The notes: generated by a model from the sequence alone, not told the origin. A stretch of DNA of 64,000 nucleotides from Cymodocea nodosa (GCA_036874045.1 CM072337.1:3038001-3102000), one strand, 5' to 3'; shown: positions 1 through 12,610, counted from the first letter of the stretch. Program-made: numbers and translations.

Positions 1-1204
1 CAATTTAACTATACGAAGCTTAAGTTATTGAAATTGCCACGTGCAGAATTCCAGAAAGAAGATCATTTAAGTTTTCAGAGAGTTAGAAAGATAACTATCC
101 GAAATCTCAAGAGAGTTTCGATGAGTTACAGGATAACCATCTAAAACTTAAGTCATTGAATTTCCCACGTGCAGAATTCTAGACAAATGCTGAAATGGGT
201 TTTTAGAGAGTTAGAAAGATAACTATCCAAAAAATGGGAAGTTTCGATGAGTTACACTGTTAACTATCCGAAACTTAAGTTATGCTTTTATGCACGTGTA
301 GATTTGAAGGGACAGCTGTCGGAGACTTAAAAGAAAGTTCGGAGAGTTACAATAGTTAACTATCCGAAAGACAGGAACTCTTTTCGGTAAGTTAAATACA
401 AGACTCCAAACACTTGACATTACACGTGAGAAACTTAAAATCCTCATGTGACTTAGATAACAAGATATGAGTGATAAATCGGTAAGTTATGGATGCTTTT
501 CGGTAAGTTATTTTTATAACCATCCGAAAGCCTGAGATTTTCGAAAGGTTACTTATTGAACATCAGACAGAACGGTAACTTACCATATTTAGGTCTGATT
601 ATTTACCAAGTACAACAGAATACATCCGTTGAAAGAAAAATATGATCGTTATACCTTTGGTATAAATATGAGGAGTTTAAGAGAGGAAAATACAAAGAGA
701 ACGTATATACCATATATAGTGAGCTACAATCCAATTCCAATTACACTCAAGTCTGCAAACAGTGAAGCATATTCTAAAGATGTATTGCAAAAAAAGCTTT
801 GTGCACCAAAACTCTGATTGGAAGACTCAAGCTGTTGGTTCGTGGCTTCAACCTGAAAGCTACATTCAGTTGTTGGTTTGAGTTTCAACTTGAAAACTCT
901 AGAGGTTAGTTTACTAAAGTTTATACCTGAAAACTTCTATGTAGTTGGTTCTTGCTTTGACCTGAAAGCAAGTGTGTAAGTGTTGAAACACTTAGTGGAG
1001 CCCAAGTGAATCTTGGGGGTGGACTAGCTAAGTTGGTGAACCACCTAAAATTTGCTATGTGTTACTTTTGTTTACTACTTTGCATTCTTTTAGATTCATC
1101 TCATTTCATTTCTATTGAATCATTCGATTCAACAATTAAAGATTTTAAAAAATTACACACATTCACTATTCACCCTCCCTCTAGTGAGTCTACCGATCCT
1201 AACA
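1..1204 (+). repeat. 5' LTR of Copia element 1 (3' two-thirds only)
   Basis: Base 1 corresponds to about base 9056 of the 3' LTR at 8420-10260, so roughly 640 bp of U3 lie beyond the left edge. It ends in ...GATCCTAACA at 1204, followed by the primer site. The first ~550 bp hold the inverted-repeat module described in the findings (TCGGAGAGTTA...TAACTATCCGAA with CTTAAGT and CACGTG). A TATA box lies at 661-669. Confidence 0.95.
661..669 (+). promoter_or_regulatory. TATA box of element 1 5' LTR
   Basis: TATAAATAT follows the hairpin-rich U3 and is conserved at 9716-9724 in the 3' LTR. Transcription would start about 30 bp downstream (inference). Confidence 0.6.
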
Positions 1205-1206
1205 AT

Positions 1207-1219
1207 TGATATCAGAGCC
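1207..1219 (+). other. Primer-binding site, initiator Met tRNA type
   Basis: TGATATCAGAGCC lies 2 nt after the LTR end. It differs at one base from TGGTATCAGAGCC, the plant copia site complementary to the 3' end of initiator Met tRNA. Confidence 0.85.
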
Positions 1220-1255
1220 TGGTTAATCCTTCATAAGATTTAATCATCTGGATTT

Positions 1256-2543
1256 ATGGCTCAATTTGCTGAGGGACAAAACATCCACAGACCTTCTCTA
1301 TTCGATGGTTCCAATTATAACTATTGGAAGAATAGAATGGAGTGCTTCCTTAGGAGTTATGATGTTAAACTTTGGAAGATTATTATTCTTGGAACTACAC
1401 TTCCAACCAGTGATGTTATGAACTGGTCTGAGGAGGATGAGAAAATCATCCAGTTAGATACAAGAGGGTTGAATGCTATTTATTGTGCACTAACTGTTGA
1501 TCAATGTAATAAAGTATCTACATGTAAGTCTACTCGTGAGGCTTGGAAAATCCTTCAAGTTACTCACGAAGGTACAAGCCAAGTGAAGGATACGAAAATC
1601 AGTATCCTGTTGAGAAAACTAGAACTGTTTAAAATGAATGATAATGTTTTCAAGATTTATTGAAATTGTTAACAGTTTGAAAGGTTTGGGAAAGGAATTC
1701 TCTTCTCGTGAACAGGTACAGAAGATCCTAAGGAGCTTAACTGTTGAGTGGAAACAGAAGTCCACATCTATTCAAGATTCCAAGGATCTCAACAACTACA
1801 CAGTTGAAGAACTATTGGGCAATCTTCTAGCCCACAAAGTTTAGATGAAGGATTGGAAAGAGCAAGAAGGAGCTGTTGAAAAGAAAGCTAGAAAGAAAAA
1901 GGAAATAACATTTCCATCTACAGAAGAAGCTCCAAGCTCAGACGATGATGAGATCATGTTGCTGGCAAGAAACTTCAGAAAGTTCATGAAGAAAAAGAAT
2001 AAGCCCAGCTTCTCTAAAAGAACTGCTCCTACATGTTTCAAATGTAAAAGGCAAGGGCACATACAGACCTTCTATCCATTTCAGATAGAAGAGGATCAAG
2101 GAGATAAGAAGAAGAGATCAAAGGACAAAAAGAAGATGGCTCTCAAAGCTACGTGGGATGATAGTAGCTCTTCAAGCAGTTCATCAGATTCTAAAGATGA
2201 AGCTGTAGCCAACGTGTGTTTTGCAACACAAGAGGTATGCTCTTCTTCCTCTAGTTCAAAAAATGAGCATGATGATTTAGACATTAACAGTCTTCTGTCT
2301 ACTTTAGATAATTTATATGTGAAGTGTAGAGAATTTAAGAAAGAAATTAAAAGGTTAAATCTTTGCTTAGAAGATTCATTTGTTGAATTAGAATCAACTA
2401 TAGTTGAAAATAGAAATCTAAAATCAAATTTAGATAAGTATAGTTGTGTTAACTGTGAATTAAAAGAAGAAAATAAAAATTTATTAACTACTATATTTGA
2501 TTTAAAAGATACCATATCTAAATTTACTCAAGGTCAAAAATGA
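1256..2543 (+). pseudogene. gag: gag of Copia element 1 (frameshift, one stop)
   Basis: This is the structural capsid/nucleocapsid polyprotein. Frame 2 covers 1256-1663, starting at the first ATG after the primer site with the copia gag motif LFDGSNYNYWKNRME. Frame 0 takes over near 1638 (FSRFIEIVNSLKGLG). Compared with element 2 gag, a short out-of-frame deletion explains the shift. A TAG at 1842-1844 replaces a Gln kept in element 2. The nucleocapsid knuckle CFKCKRQGHIQTFY (about 2035-2076) has lost its last Cys (Tyr instead), so it should not bind zinc normally. A Ser-rich acidic stretch (about 2155-2200) and a coiled-coil tail to 2543 follow, as in other SIRE-type gags. Confidence 0.9.
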
Positions 2544-2579
2544 TTAAATAAAATAATAGGATCTCAATGATCAAATGGA

Positions 2580-5500
2580 AATAAATATAGCCTAGGGTAT
2601 GCTACACCACAGGAAACACCTTATTGTGGTGGAGTGATTCGATCTTATAGAGATGGCACCATTGTGTTTGCCATCAAACGAAGATCAGGTCATATGCAGC
2701 TGCCAAGAGGTAATAGATTTAATGTTTTAAGGACTAACTCTACTGGACCCAAGAAGATTTTGGTACCAAAAACTTTAATTTCAGTATGATTGGTAGGATG
2801 ACAAGGAGTCTCAAGCACGTACAACAAAATGGATTGTGGACAGTGGATGCTCAAAGCACATGACGTAAGAAAAGTTTTCTTGACTCTGTTAAAAACTTAA
2901 GTTCAGGATTTGTTAAGTTTGGAAATAATGAAAATTGTAAAATAACTGCAATAGGAAATATTACATCTAAAAATGGTATAATTGAGAATGTCTTGCATGT
3001 AAATGGATTAAAACAATATTTGTTAAGTGTAGGACAATTATGTGATAAAGGTTATACTATTTCTTTTAATGCTGAAAATTGTTACATTATTGATCCAACC
3101 ACAAATGATACAAAATTTACTAGTATTAGAAATTGCTCAATTTATACATTAAACTTTTCATGTGAAAATTCTGCAAGCAATTCCTGTTTGGTAGCAACTA
3201 GTGAAGATGATTGGGTGTGGCATAGAAGACTTGGCCACATCAGTATGAAGAATATTAGAAAGCTATTTATGGGTAATCTTGTCAGGGGTCTGCCTAAACT
3301 CACTTTTAAGGAGTGTGTAGTGAGTGTATGCTAGGGAAGCAAAAGAGAACTGCTCTTCACAGCAAAAATGTTTTTACCACCAAAAGGCCATTGGAACTGC
3401 TACATCTGTATTTGTTTGGTCATTCTCAAGTATCAAGTCTTGGGGGTTGAAAATATACCTTTGTTATTGTTGATGATTTCTCCAGATTAACTTGGGTAAT
3501 ATTTTTGACACATAAAACTTGCAATGAGTTCAGGAATTTTTGCATAAGAGTTCAGAATCAGAAGGAACTAATAGTGAAGAAAATTAGAAGTGATCATGGA
3601 GGAGAATTTGAAAACTATGAATTTGAAAACCTATGCAATTCATTTGGAATTCTGCATGAATTCTCTTGTCCTAGAACTCCTGCTCAAAATGGAGTAGTGG
3701 AAAGGAAAAATAGGACACTGCAAGAAATGGCTAGAACTATGTTAAATGCCACGGATCTACCTAAATTTCTCTAGGCAAAAGCTGTAGGAATAGCTTGTCA
3801 CATTTCCAACAGAACTCACATTAGATCTATGTTGAATAAGACACCATTTGAAATTTGGTTTAATAAGACTCCAAATGTTGGCTATTTTAAGACATTTGGA
3901 TGCAAATGCTTTGTTTTAAATACAGGAAATGCTAAAGACAAGTTTGATGCAAAGTCTGAACCTGCCATACTTGTTGTTACTCCTTTAGAAGCAAAGCTTA
4001 CAGGGTATATTTTGCTAAAGATAAAAGAGTAGAGGAAAGTATAAATGTTCAGTTTGATGAAGATCTGATCTAGAATTTCAAAAATTTAGAGATTAAAAAT
4101 GATAGTGAAAATGAATACTTTGAAGATGATAATTGCAAGCAGAAACTCATTTCACAAGCATCATATCAGAATCTCAATAATAGGTATTAGAATCATAACA
4201 GTTGGAAGTTTAGAACTAATCATCTCAAGGAACAAATTATTAGAAATTTATCTAAAGGGGTACAAACTAGAAGCAAAGCACAAGATATCTGCAATTTTTG
4301 TGCATTTGTGTCAGAAATAGAGCCAAAATCAGTAGATGAAGCATGTAAGGATACCTACTGGACAATGGCTATGTAGGAAGAATTAAATCAGTTCCAAAAA
4401 AATAATGTTTGAGAACTAGTAGAAAAACTTGTAGGAAAATCCATCATTGGAACTAAATGGATTTTCAAAAACAAATTAGATGAAGAAGGTAACATTCTCA
4501 GAAATAAAGCTCGATTAGTTGCACAAGGCTACAATCAACAAGAAGGTATTGACTATGAAGAAACTTTTGCTCCTGTAGCCAGGATTGAAGCTATCAGAAT
4601 GTTGCTTGCTTTTGCAAGTAGTATGAAGATAAGATTGTTTCAAATGGATGTGAAAAGTACCTTCTTAAATGGAGAAATTCAAGAAGAAGTGTTTGTTAAA
4701 CAACCTCCTGGATTTGAAGATGAATTTAAGTCGGATCATGTCTACAAACTAAGAAAGGCTCTATATGGTCTAAAATAGGCACCTAGAGCTTGGTATGAGA
4801 AATTGAAAAAGTTTTTAACTGAAAACAATTTTTCTATAGGCAAAGTGGATAGCACATTGTTTATCAAAAATTTTGATGTGCATATCTTGATTGTACAGAT
4901 ATATGTTGATGATATAGTCTTTGGAGCCACTTCAGAAGATCTCTATCATGAATTTCAAAATTTGATGAAAAATAAATTCGAAATGAGCATGATGTGAGAA
5001 TTGAAGTTTTTCTTAGGATTATAGATTCATCAAGTGCATAATGGCATTTTTGTCAACCAAGAAAAATATTGCAAAGAGATGTTGAAGAAATTTGGTTATG
5101 AAAACATCAAACTTACAAATACTCCAATGAGTTCAAGCATTAAACTGGAAATAGATGATTCAAGTGTTGTAGTGAATCAAAAGCAATTTAGATGTATGAT
5201 TGGATCCCTATTATACCTTTTAGCTAGCAAGCCAGATATTATGTTCAGTGTATGCTTGTGTACTAGATTTCAAGCATCACTAAAGGAATCGCACTTGAAA
5301 TCAGTCAAAAGGATTTTCAGATATCTACAAGGAACAAAAGATTTCAAACTATTCTACTCAACTGATAGTAATCTGATTTTAACAAGCTATAGTGATGCAG
5401 ATTATGCAGGTAGCAGATCTAACAGAAAAAGCACTAGTGGTACTTGTCAATTACTTGGAAATTCTTTAATCTCCTGCTTCAGTAGGAAACAAAATTGTAT

Positions 5501-5851
5501 AGCTTTATCTACTATTGAAGCCGAGTATATTGCAGTAGGATTGTGCTGTGCTCAAATCCTTTGGATACAGCAAACTCTAGTAGATTACAGACTGAAAATT
5601 CAAAATTCAATCATATTTTGTGATAACAGCAGTGCAATCAGTCTATCTAAGAATACAGTACTTCATTCCAGAGCCAAGCATATCGAGATTAGACATCACT
5701 TTCTAAGAGATCATGTGGAAAAAGGGAACATCTCACTTAAGTTTGTGCCAAAGAAAATCAACTTGCAGATATTTTCACCAAACCTTTAATTGAATCAACT
5801 TTTAATTATATTAGAAGAAATCTGGGCATATGTTCTTTACAAAATCTTTAA
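2580..5851 (+). pseudogene. pol: pol of Copia element 1 (PR-INT-RT-RH, multiply broken)
   Basis: Protease: WIVDSGCSKHMT at 2830-2865, followed at once by a stop. GAG-pre-integrase: HRRLGHISMKN near 3220. Integrase, about 3350-3774: IRSDHGGEF and QNGVVERKNR carry the second Asp and the Glu of the DD35E triad, but the first Asp (normally MDLFG) is Tyr at 3409-3411. A TAG at 3772-3774 replaces the Trp of LWAEA. Reverse transcriptase and RNase H, about 4318-5789, lie in one frame with stops at 4374, 4410, 4776, 4995 and 5022. IYVDDIVFG is intact near 4900 and SDADYAG near 5394. A late frameshift near 5750 hides the usual end DIFTKPL; in the right frame pol ends at 5851. Several stops are CAG to TAG. 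The element cannot make active enzymes. Confidence 0.93.
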
Positions 5852-6073
5852 ATATTTTTTCTTCATCAAGCTCACCATATGGGAGCTTATTTTCTGCTAA
5901 CTTATACTCGTGCAGGATATATTCAATATCAGTTTTACAGTCCTCACCTTTTTATATAATGAGAAAAAGGGGGAGAAGAATTTGGAAATTAGTGAAGTAT
6001 ATGGTTACTTACAGTATTTCCAGCAAAAACTGAAAGAGAATTATTAAACGGTGAAGAAAAATTCAGCACATAG
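5852..6073 (+). other. Post-pol untranslated region of element 1
   Basis: No ORF is seen. A polypurine run (AAAAAGGGGGAGAA) lies near 5964-5977, earlier than the true tract at 8406. The region is interrupted at 6073 by the solo Athila LTR and resumes at 8239, where there is another AGGGGGAGAA run. Confidence 0.6.
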
Positions 6074-8238
6074 TGTTTAGAATGAAAAAGTGCATATTAT
6101 TAACGGTTAAATGATGGTTAATTGCATAATATTTAGCTTATCATATGAGAATTAAGCCATTATGTTATAATTGCATTGTTATATGCTTTAATTGAAGAAT
6201 CTGCTTAATTTAGGGGAATTAATGTTAATTTAGTACATTTCTGAACTGTCGGTAAGTTGCAGGCTGTGAAATTCTTTAGTATCCGAATTTTCTGATATCT
6301 CAGACAGTTATGTTTAACATACCGAACATATTCAGACAGTTATGTCTAACAAACCAAATATGTATCGGATAGTTATGTTTAAATTGTCAAACAGTTATGT
6401 TTTGAGAGAATAGTTTATTATTTCCTGTAGTACACGTGTCGAAACCATAATGTATGACTTAAGTGAACTTTCGGTGAGTTATCTATAACTATCCGAAATT
6501 ATAGTTGGGCATCGGATAGTTAGTCATGTAACTCTCCGAAATCTCTTTTTATTTATAAAATAGCTGAGGGCACGTGTCATGTTCTAGGGAAAGTGACTTA
6601 AGTGGATTTTTGGTGAATTATCTGTAACTATCCGAAATGCATCTGAGCATCGGATAGTTAGCTCCGTAACTCTCCGAAATGTTATTTTATGATTAAACTG
6701 CTGCTAACACGTGTCGAGATCTAGTAGATTTACTTAAGTTATATATCGGTGAGTTATCTGTAACTATCCGAAATGCATCTGAGCATCAGATAGTTAAGTT
6801 TATAAGTATCCGAATTGCACCTAAGCATCGGATAGTTAAATTTATGCATGTGTTTTATAGTTAAATCAACGAAGGAAGTCCTTTGAGTTATTTGTAACTC
6901 CACAGACTAGATATTTTCTAATATGCCACTATAGCGATTGCAGGAACAAATAGTTGGAAGAGAAAAACCACGTTTGCACATATTGCGTAGGGAAAGAAAT
7001 CATCGCCGTTGATACGAATGAAGGAAATCCAACCGACCATTCAAGCAGAAGCAGTTACTACTAAAGAAATATAAAAGAAAAGAAGAAAAAAAGAAGAGGT
7101 GTGATCGATGGGCGGACAATGTATGCAGAGCAAGATGAGCGTTGCAATTCTCTGAAGTTCCACACCAACAAACATCATCACCACTATAATCACCAACCAT
7201 CGGAGGTCTGTGAGGATACTTGCCTGATGTCGGGTTGATTCCGAGCCAAACACAATGCTTGACAACCATCGTGAGGAGTGATTGCGTCGCGGGAAGGGAA
7301 GCCATTTTCACCAAGCGCCGACTCATATTTTAGGAGATCGTAAAGCTTTTAGCCTTGGCTTCTGGTTGATGCCTGTATGCTGAAGAGAAGATCATCTTGC
7401 AATTCTGGACTCGCGATTCTATAGGGAGAGGAGACAGAATTGTAAGTGGTTTAATTTTCAGTGGTGTAATCACGTTGCAAGTAGTGTCGGAAGTATTTAC
7501 TGTCTAGTGAGATTACTTTACATTTCATCTTTCACCCATTTTCGTGTTCATATTAAAACAAAAATACAAAAACAATTTATCTATGTTTGTATGTTGTATT
7601 TGAGTGTTGTATCGTGATTAATGTATCTTTGTCAATGTTGTGATTGTTTTATGTTTATATTAGTTTTACAATTTACTGAAATCGGTTCGTACAAAAGACT
7701 TAAAGATTTTAATGGTTACTGTTTGAATTATCTGAATGTTAGTATTGCTTAATGATAAATCCAATGTTAACTAACATTAAAGAGCTTAATTGATGTTATT
7801 TACAATCTGTGGAATCGCCTAATGGTTGGCCGAATTCCTTTGTAAATAGCAATATTAAAGAGGAAAGACAAGCTCGTGGAGTTAACTTAAGTCTACGAGA
7901 TTAGTCCGTTGAGTTAGCCATAACTCAATGAACTTTGTCCATTGAGTTAACTGTAATTCAATAGAGAGCTTATTGAATATATAAATTTGATTATTAACAA
8001 ACGAACAGTTCTCAAGTTCTTCAGCAATTCCCTGTGGGATCGACCTATACTTGCACACTGATACAACAGACACTATGCACTTGCAGTTAAAGTACAAATT
8101 GGAATTAATATCTAAATTGTATTAAAGGTTATTTGTTTACTTCTAAAAGAAAGAATAGGCATAAAGATAAATTAACTAAGTAAAAATAGAAGTAACAAAT
8201 CCAAGTTTTTCTAGTGTAGTGTTGGGAAAACACAAACA
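6074..8238 (+). mobile_element. Solo Athila-type LTR A nested in element 1
   Basis: It starts TGTTTAGAATG and ends GGGAAAACACAAACA. It matches, end to end, the LTRs of gypsy elements 4 and 5 (minus strand) and solo LTR B. No internal region is present, so it is most simply a solo LTR left by LTR-LTR recombination. Flanks (CATAG before, CACAA after) do not give a clean 5-bp duplication. U3 holds many inverted-repeat modules of the TCGGATAGTTA class, plus CGTTGAGTTA-class modules near 6890 and 7890-7960. Confidence 0.9.
7000..7326 (-). other. Antisense ORF inside the Athila LTR (108 aa, doubtful)
   Basis: It begins MSRRLVKMASLPA and is antisense to the LTR. A related reading frame recurs at 14881-15150 (solo LTR B) and at 54905-55090 (element 5 5' LTR), with MSR(R/C)LVKM(A/S)SLPA conserved and different stops downstream. 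I recognise no domain. A Phe/Ser-rich tail mirrors a purine-rich tract on the LTR sense strand. It is most likely a passive frame in a repeated LTR, though its persistence is noted in the findings. Confidence 0.25.
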
Positions 8239-8405
8239 CACAAATAGGGGGAGAAGACAACACAAAGTCTAGGGGAGGAATCCCTCCACGTCAGTATATT
8301 CTTGATAATTTCCTATTTTATTTAGTTCTCTATGTGACTGAATGTATAGAAATACTCTAGGGAGTGAAATACATGTAAATAAATGTAAAGGTTTTTGTCA
8401 TTATC

Positions 8406-8419
8406 AAAAAGGGGGAGAT
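8406..8419 (+). other. Polypurine tract of element 1
   Basis: AAAAAGGGGGAGAT lies directly before the TGTTAG start of the 3' LTR. This is the plus-strand primer site for reverse transcription. Confidence 0.88.
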
Positions 8420-10260
8420 TGTTAGAACCCGAGTATTTTGATAATGCAAAACCTATGTAAGGAATCATATTGTATTTCACAGTTAAGTCAGTGCAACATT
8501 AGATCAGAAGGCAGATAGAACAAATTCCAAGCAGACGAATAGATGGAGAAAGTTCTAGATGATGCTGCCTTAAAGTTATAGGAAAATCGGATAGTTATAG
8601 GTCCAAGTATCTGAAGAGTAAAATAGCAGCTAGTCCATCGGACAGTTAGAAGGATAACTATCTGATTTTACAAAGCCTTCGGAGAGTTATTTAATCAGAT
8701 AGTTAAGTTGGTTGAATGATCGGAGAGTTAAGGAGTTAACTATCCGAAAGAAAAAGGAAAATCGGAAAGTTAGAAAGGCTAACTATCCGAAACTTAAGTT
8801 ATTCAATTAACCAGGTGTAGAAATACAAAATAGAATCTTAAAGGACTTTTCGGAGAGTTAAATAACTATTCGAGTTTTCTTTCAGAGAGTTGGATAACTA
8901 TTTGAGTTTTTCGGAAGTTACAAGTATAACTTTCCGGAACTTAAGTCATCTTATTACGCACATGCAGAATGGAGAAGCCGGTAGTTGAAAGCTTAAAAAG
9001 GGAAAATCAGAGAGTTATATAACTATTGAAATTTCAAGAGAGTTTCAGTAAGTTACAGTTTAACTATCTGAAACTTAAGTTATTGAAATTACCACGTGCA
9101 GAATGCCAGAAAGAAGATCATTTAAGTTTTCGGAGAGTTAGAAAGATAACTTTCCGAAATCTCAAGAGAGTTTCAGTGAGTTATAGGATAACCATTCCAA
9201 ACCTAAGTCATTGAATTTCCCACGTGCAGAATTCCAAACAGATGCTCAAATGGGTTTTTAGAGAGTTAGAAAGATAACTATCCAAAAAATGGGAAGTTTC
9301 GATGAGTTACACTCTTAACTATCCAAAACTTAAGTTATGCTTTTATGCACATGCAAATTTGAAGGGACAATTGTCGGAGACTTAAAAGAAAGTTCGGAGA
9401 GTTACAATAGTTAACTATTCGAAAGACAGGAGCTCTTTTCGGTAAGTTAAATACAAGATTCCAAACACTTGACATTACACGTGAGAAACTTAAAATCCTC
9501 ACATGACTTAGATAACAGGATATGAGTGATAAATCAGTAAGTTATGGATACTTTTCGGTAAGTTATTTTTATAACCATCCGAAAGCCTGAGAGTTTTGGA
9601 AGGTTACTTACTAAACATCAGACAGAATGGTAACTTACCATATTTAGGTCTGATTATTTACCAAGTACAGCAGAATACATCTGTTGAAAGAAAAATATGA
9701 TCATTATACCTTTGGTATAAATATGAGGAGTTTAAGAGAGGAAAATACAGAGAGAACGTATATACCATATACAGTGAGCTACACTCCAATTCCAATTACA
9801 CTCAAGTCTGCAAACAGTGAAGCATATTCTAAAGATGTACTGTAGAAAAAGCTTTGTGCAACAAAACTTTGATTAGAAGACTCAAGCTGTTGGTTCGTGG
9901 CTTCAACCTGAAAGCTACATTCAGTTGTTGGTTTGAGTTTCGACCTGAAAACTCTAGAGCTTGGTTTACTAAAGTTTATACTTGAAAACTTTTGTGTAGT
10001 TGGTTCTTGCTTTGACCTGAAAGCAAGTGTGTAAGTGTTGAAACACTTAGTGGAGCCCAAGTGAATCTTGGGGGTGGACTAGCCAAGTTGGTGAACTACC
10101 TAAAATTTGCTGTATGTTACTTTTGTTTACTACTTTGCATTCTTTTAGATTGATCTCATTTCATTTCTATTGAATTATTTGATTCAACAATCAAAATATT
10201 TTAAAAAATTACACACATTCACCATTCACCCCCCCTTTGGTGAGTCTACTGATCCTAACA
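8420..10260 (+). repeat. 3' LTR of Copia element 1
   Basis: This 1841-bp LTR runs from TGTTAGAACCC to GATCCTAACA. U3 (8560-9660) is packed with the hairpin module, for example CGGAGAGTTA at 8721-8730 facing TAACTATCCG at 8737-8746, with CTTAAGT and CACGTG copies between units. R/U5 carries a conserved stretch near 9830-10080 ending GGTGAACTACC. Confidence 0.95.
9716..9724 (+). promoter_or_regulatory. TATA box of element 1 3' LTR
   Basis: TATAAATAT is at the same LTR position as 661-669. Confidence 0.6.
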
Positions 10261-11573
10261 AACTGTTAGGTATTTAATTTTGATGATATATGCTTTATTA
10301 TCGTATTTAAATAAGTCTACATAATATTCTCTAAGTATATTTCTCTAAGTATAATAGTTAACAGATTATCGAAAGTTTTATTTTTATGTCGGATAAATTA
10401 AAGATTTTCGAAGGGTTAGATTTGCAATAGTTAAACTTTTGGATAGTTAACATTTCGAATAGTTAAACTTTCGGATAGTTAACGTTTTGTTTTTGTCGAA
10501 TACTTTATGTTAAAAACTCATATAGTTAAGGTTATTTGCACGTGTGTTTTTAATGTTTTAAGTTGTCACATGTTTTCCATGTGCATTCGGTAATGAACAA
10601 TCAAATAGTTAGATAACTGTTCGAGGTTTTATACGCATGGTTAGATAACTGTTTGAGTTTTATAAAAGAACTAACGAACAGATAAGTTTCTTTGTTTAGT
10701 CACGTGTTTTGCAGGTACAAAAGCTCGAAGAGTTAAAGGATAAGTGTTCGAGTTTTTACAGGACTTAAAGGATAAATGTTCGACTAAATCGAAAACTTAG
10801 AAGATATTCTACAAGACTCCAAGAAGATAAAATTTCGGTAAATCTACGAAGTGGAGATCATGGAAATTCAAAATGTTAGTGGAGAAAGTAGAAATTAAAA
10901 TAGAAAGTAATTTGGATTAAAGAGAAAGTTAGTACGTGGATTATGGATTATGGATTGTGGATCAAGTAGATGAATATGGTGAAGGTGAAAGACAACAGAG
11001 TTCGACTAATGATTATATTCTTTCTAACAAATTTATTCAACTATACTTACCACTTTGCTAGACCTAAATATGGTAAGTTACCATTTAGAGAGATGCTTCA
11101 ATGTAACTTTTCGATTCCATTTGATTTTTGAATAATTACCTTTCATAACCTTCCGAAAATCTATCTGTGAACTTCCGATGGATGGAATCTTCTTTTAAGT
11201 TGGTCACGTGAAATTTAAGTCATGCACGTGAGGTGTGCATTAGGCTCAGATACTTAACAATGTAACTTACCAAAAGGTTTTTAACTTTCAGGTAGTTAGC
11301 TTTAGAACCTTCTGATTTGCTCAAAGAGTCTTTCAATCTGTGTCACGTGTGAGTTTTAAGTTATACACGTGAGTTCTCCTTAAGTTCAGTGACTTAGTTG
11401 TTAACTTTTCAAAATATCTTAACTTTAGGATAGTTAGTTTCAAAACCTTTCGATTCTCCATTTAAGCTTTCGATTGTTGGTTTTTTATTTCTACATGTAC
11501 AACTTATGTTTGGATAGTTAGCTTTTCTAACTCTCTGATTTTGTGTTATTTTCAGATAGTTACCTATTGTAAT
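10261..11573. repeat. Fragmentary LTR sequences, two orientations
   Basis: From 10264 the sequence TGTTAGGTATTTAATTTTGA resembles the start of a plus-strand SIRE-like LTR. It holds many TCGGATAGTTA, GTTAGATAACTGTTCGAG and CACGTG motifs up to about 11000. From about 11040 to 11573 the sequence resembles element 1 LTR in the opposite orientation (GACCTAAATATGGTAAGTTAC near 11060 is the complement of the element 1 motif near 9630). No coding capacity is seen. Element 2 begins at 11574. Confidence 0.6.
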
Positions 11574-12602
11574 TGTTGAGTATTTTGTTTTGATAATGTG
11601 TGCTGAATGAAAATAATCATATTTGCTCAAGTACTATTGCTTGTGAAAAGAAATTAAAATCATCAATTAATACAGAAAAAGCTTATTGATATAAATATTT
11701 GTTTGTATTGGATTTGAGATTATACTAAGTTAATAACTAGTCGTTTCGTTGCATTAATTTCTCATTTAACTAAACATTAAGTTAACGTGTGTCTTTTTTG
11801 AAAAGCATGATATGCTTTAAAGTTATATTTTATATATCATGAATAGTGCATGTTTAAACAACTTGTTAAGTTAGAGTGTTATTTGTATAGAGGTCACGTG
11901 AGAATTCGTTAAGTTAAAGACTTAAATGTTAAAATAGGTCACGTGAGAACTCGTTGAGTTAGTGAGTAAAAGAAGAGACGAACTCGTTAAGTTAGTATTG
12001 TACACGTGGTGAAATTATAAGTTACGAATGTTATATTGTATCACATGAGGTGCACATGTTTAACTCGTTAGGTTAACATAACTAAACGCATTGAGTTGCT
12101 ATATTGAACACTAAGGCAACGTGTTAGGTTAGCGTTATAAAACTTAAGTTGTTATTTTTGCACATGGTAAAATTCTTATTATAAAAACATTTGTTTATTA
12201 CTAGTTTGTTGAGTTATTTGTAACACAATGAAGATGGTTCGTTAAGTTATCATAACACCATGGAGATAGTTCGTTGAGTTAGCTACAATACTTGTCACGT
12301 GAGTTGGCACATGAGGAACTCGTTAAGTTAGAAACGTTAAGTTAATATCTACTTGTGTTACTTGTTTAGTTAACATTAAAGTAACGATTTCTTATTACAC
12401 TTGATGAAAAGTATTTTTTTAGACGAGAAAGTTTATTTTGCAGGAAATTTTTCAGAGATCCAGGATTGATGGTTAAAGAAAATTCGAAATGTAAACGTGG
12501 GTCAGAACATGTGTATTTCGATGAAGGAAAGAGAAAAGACGTGAAGAAGTGGAAAACTGGTAATGATTAAATGTGGAGGATATGCATGAAATGAATATAT
12601 AG

Positions 12603-12610
12603 TATAAAAG
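12603..12610 (+). promoter_or_regulatory. TATA box of element 2 5' LTR
   Basis: TATAAAAG is conserved at the equivalent place in the other three LTRs of this family (26458, 28653, 34585). Confidence 0.7.

Larger units (their letters stand above)
1..10260 (+). mobile_element. Copia element 1 (SIRE-like LTR retrotransposon, degenerate)
   Basis: The order is 5' LTR (cut by the left window edge), primer site, gag, pol, polypurine tract and 3' LTR, which is the Ty1/copia layout. The pol order (protease, integrase, reverse transcriptase, RNase H) confirms copia. A long gag with a Ser/Asp-rich stretch and LTRs of about 1.8 kb point to the SIRE/Maximus lineage (inference). The partial 5' LTR is collinear with 9056-10260 of the 3' LTR, differing by about 1 nt in length. 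A solo Athila LTR (6074-8238) is nested between pol and the 3' LTR. No ORF3 is present, unlike elements 2 and 3. Stops and frameshifts make it non-functional. The left target duplication lies outside the window. Confidence 0.93.

Noticed and set aside
629..817. 62-aa ORF in element 1 5' LTR
   Set aside because: It lies in the R/U5 part of the LTR. The 3' LTR copy (about 9685-9880) is broken by a stop, and no domain is visible.
2096..2515. 139-aa minus-strand ORF
   Set aside because: Antisense shadow of the Ser-rich and coiled-coil gag region.
6470..6850. MITEs or microRNA precursors suggested by hairpins
   Set aside because: Stems are only about 10-13 bp and lie inside LTRs with no separate target duplications.
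8560..9660. CRISPR-like array of short repeats
   Set aside because: Units are imperfect inverted repeats with irregular spacing, occur in plant LTRs and lack a constant direct repeat with unique spacers.
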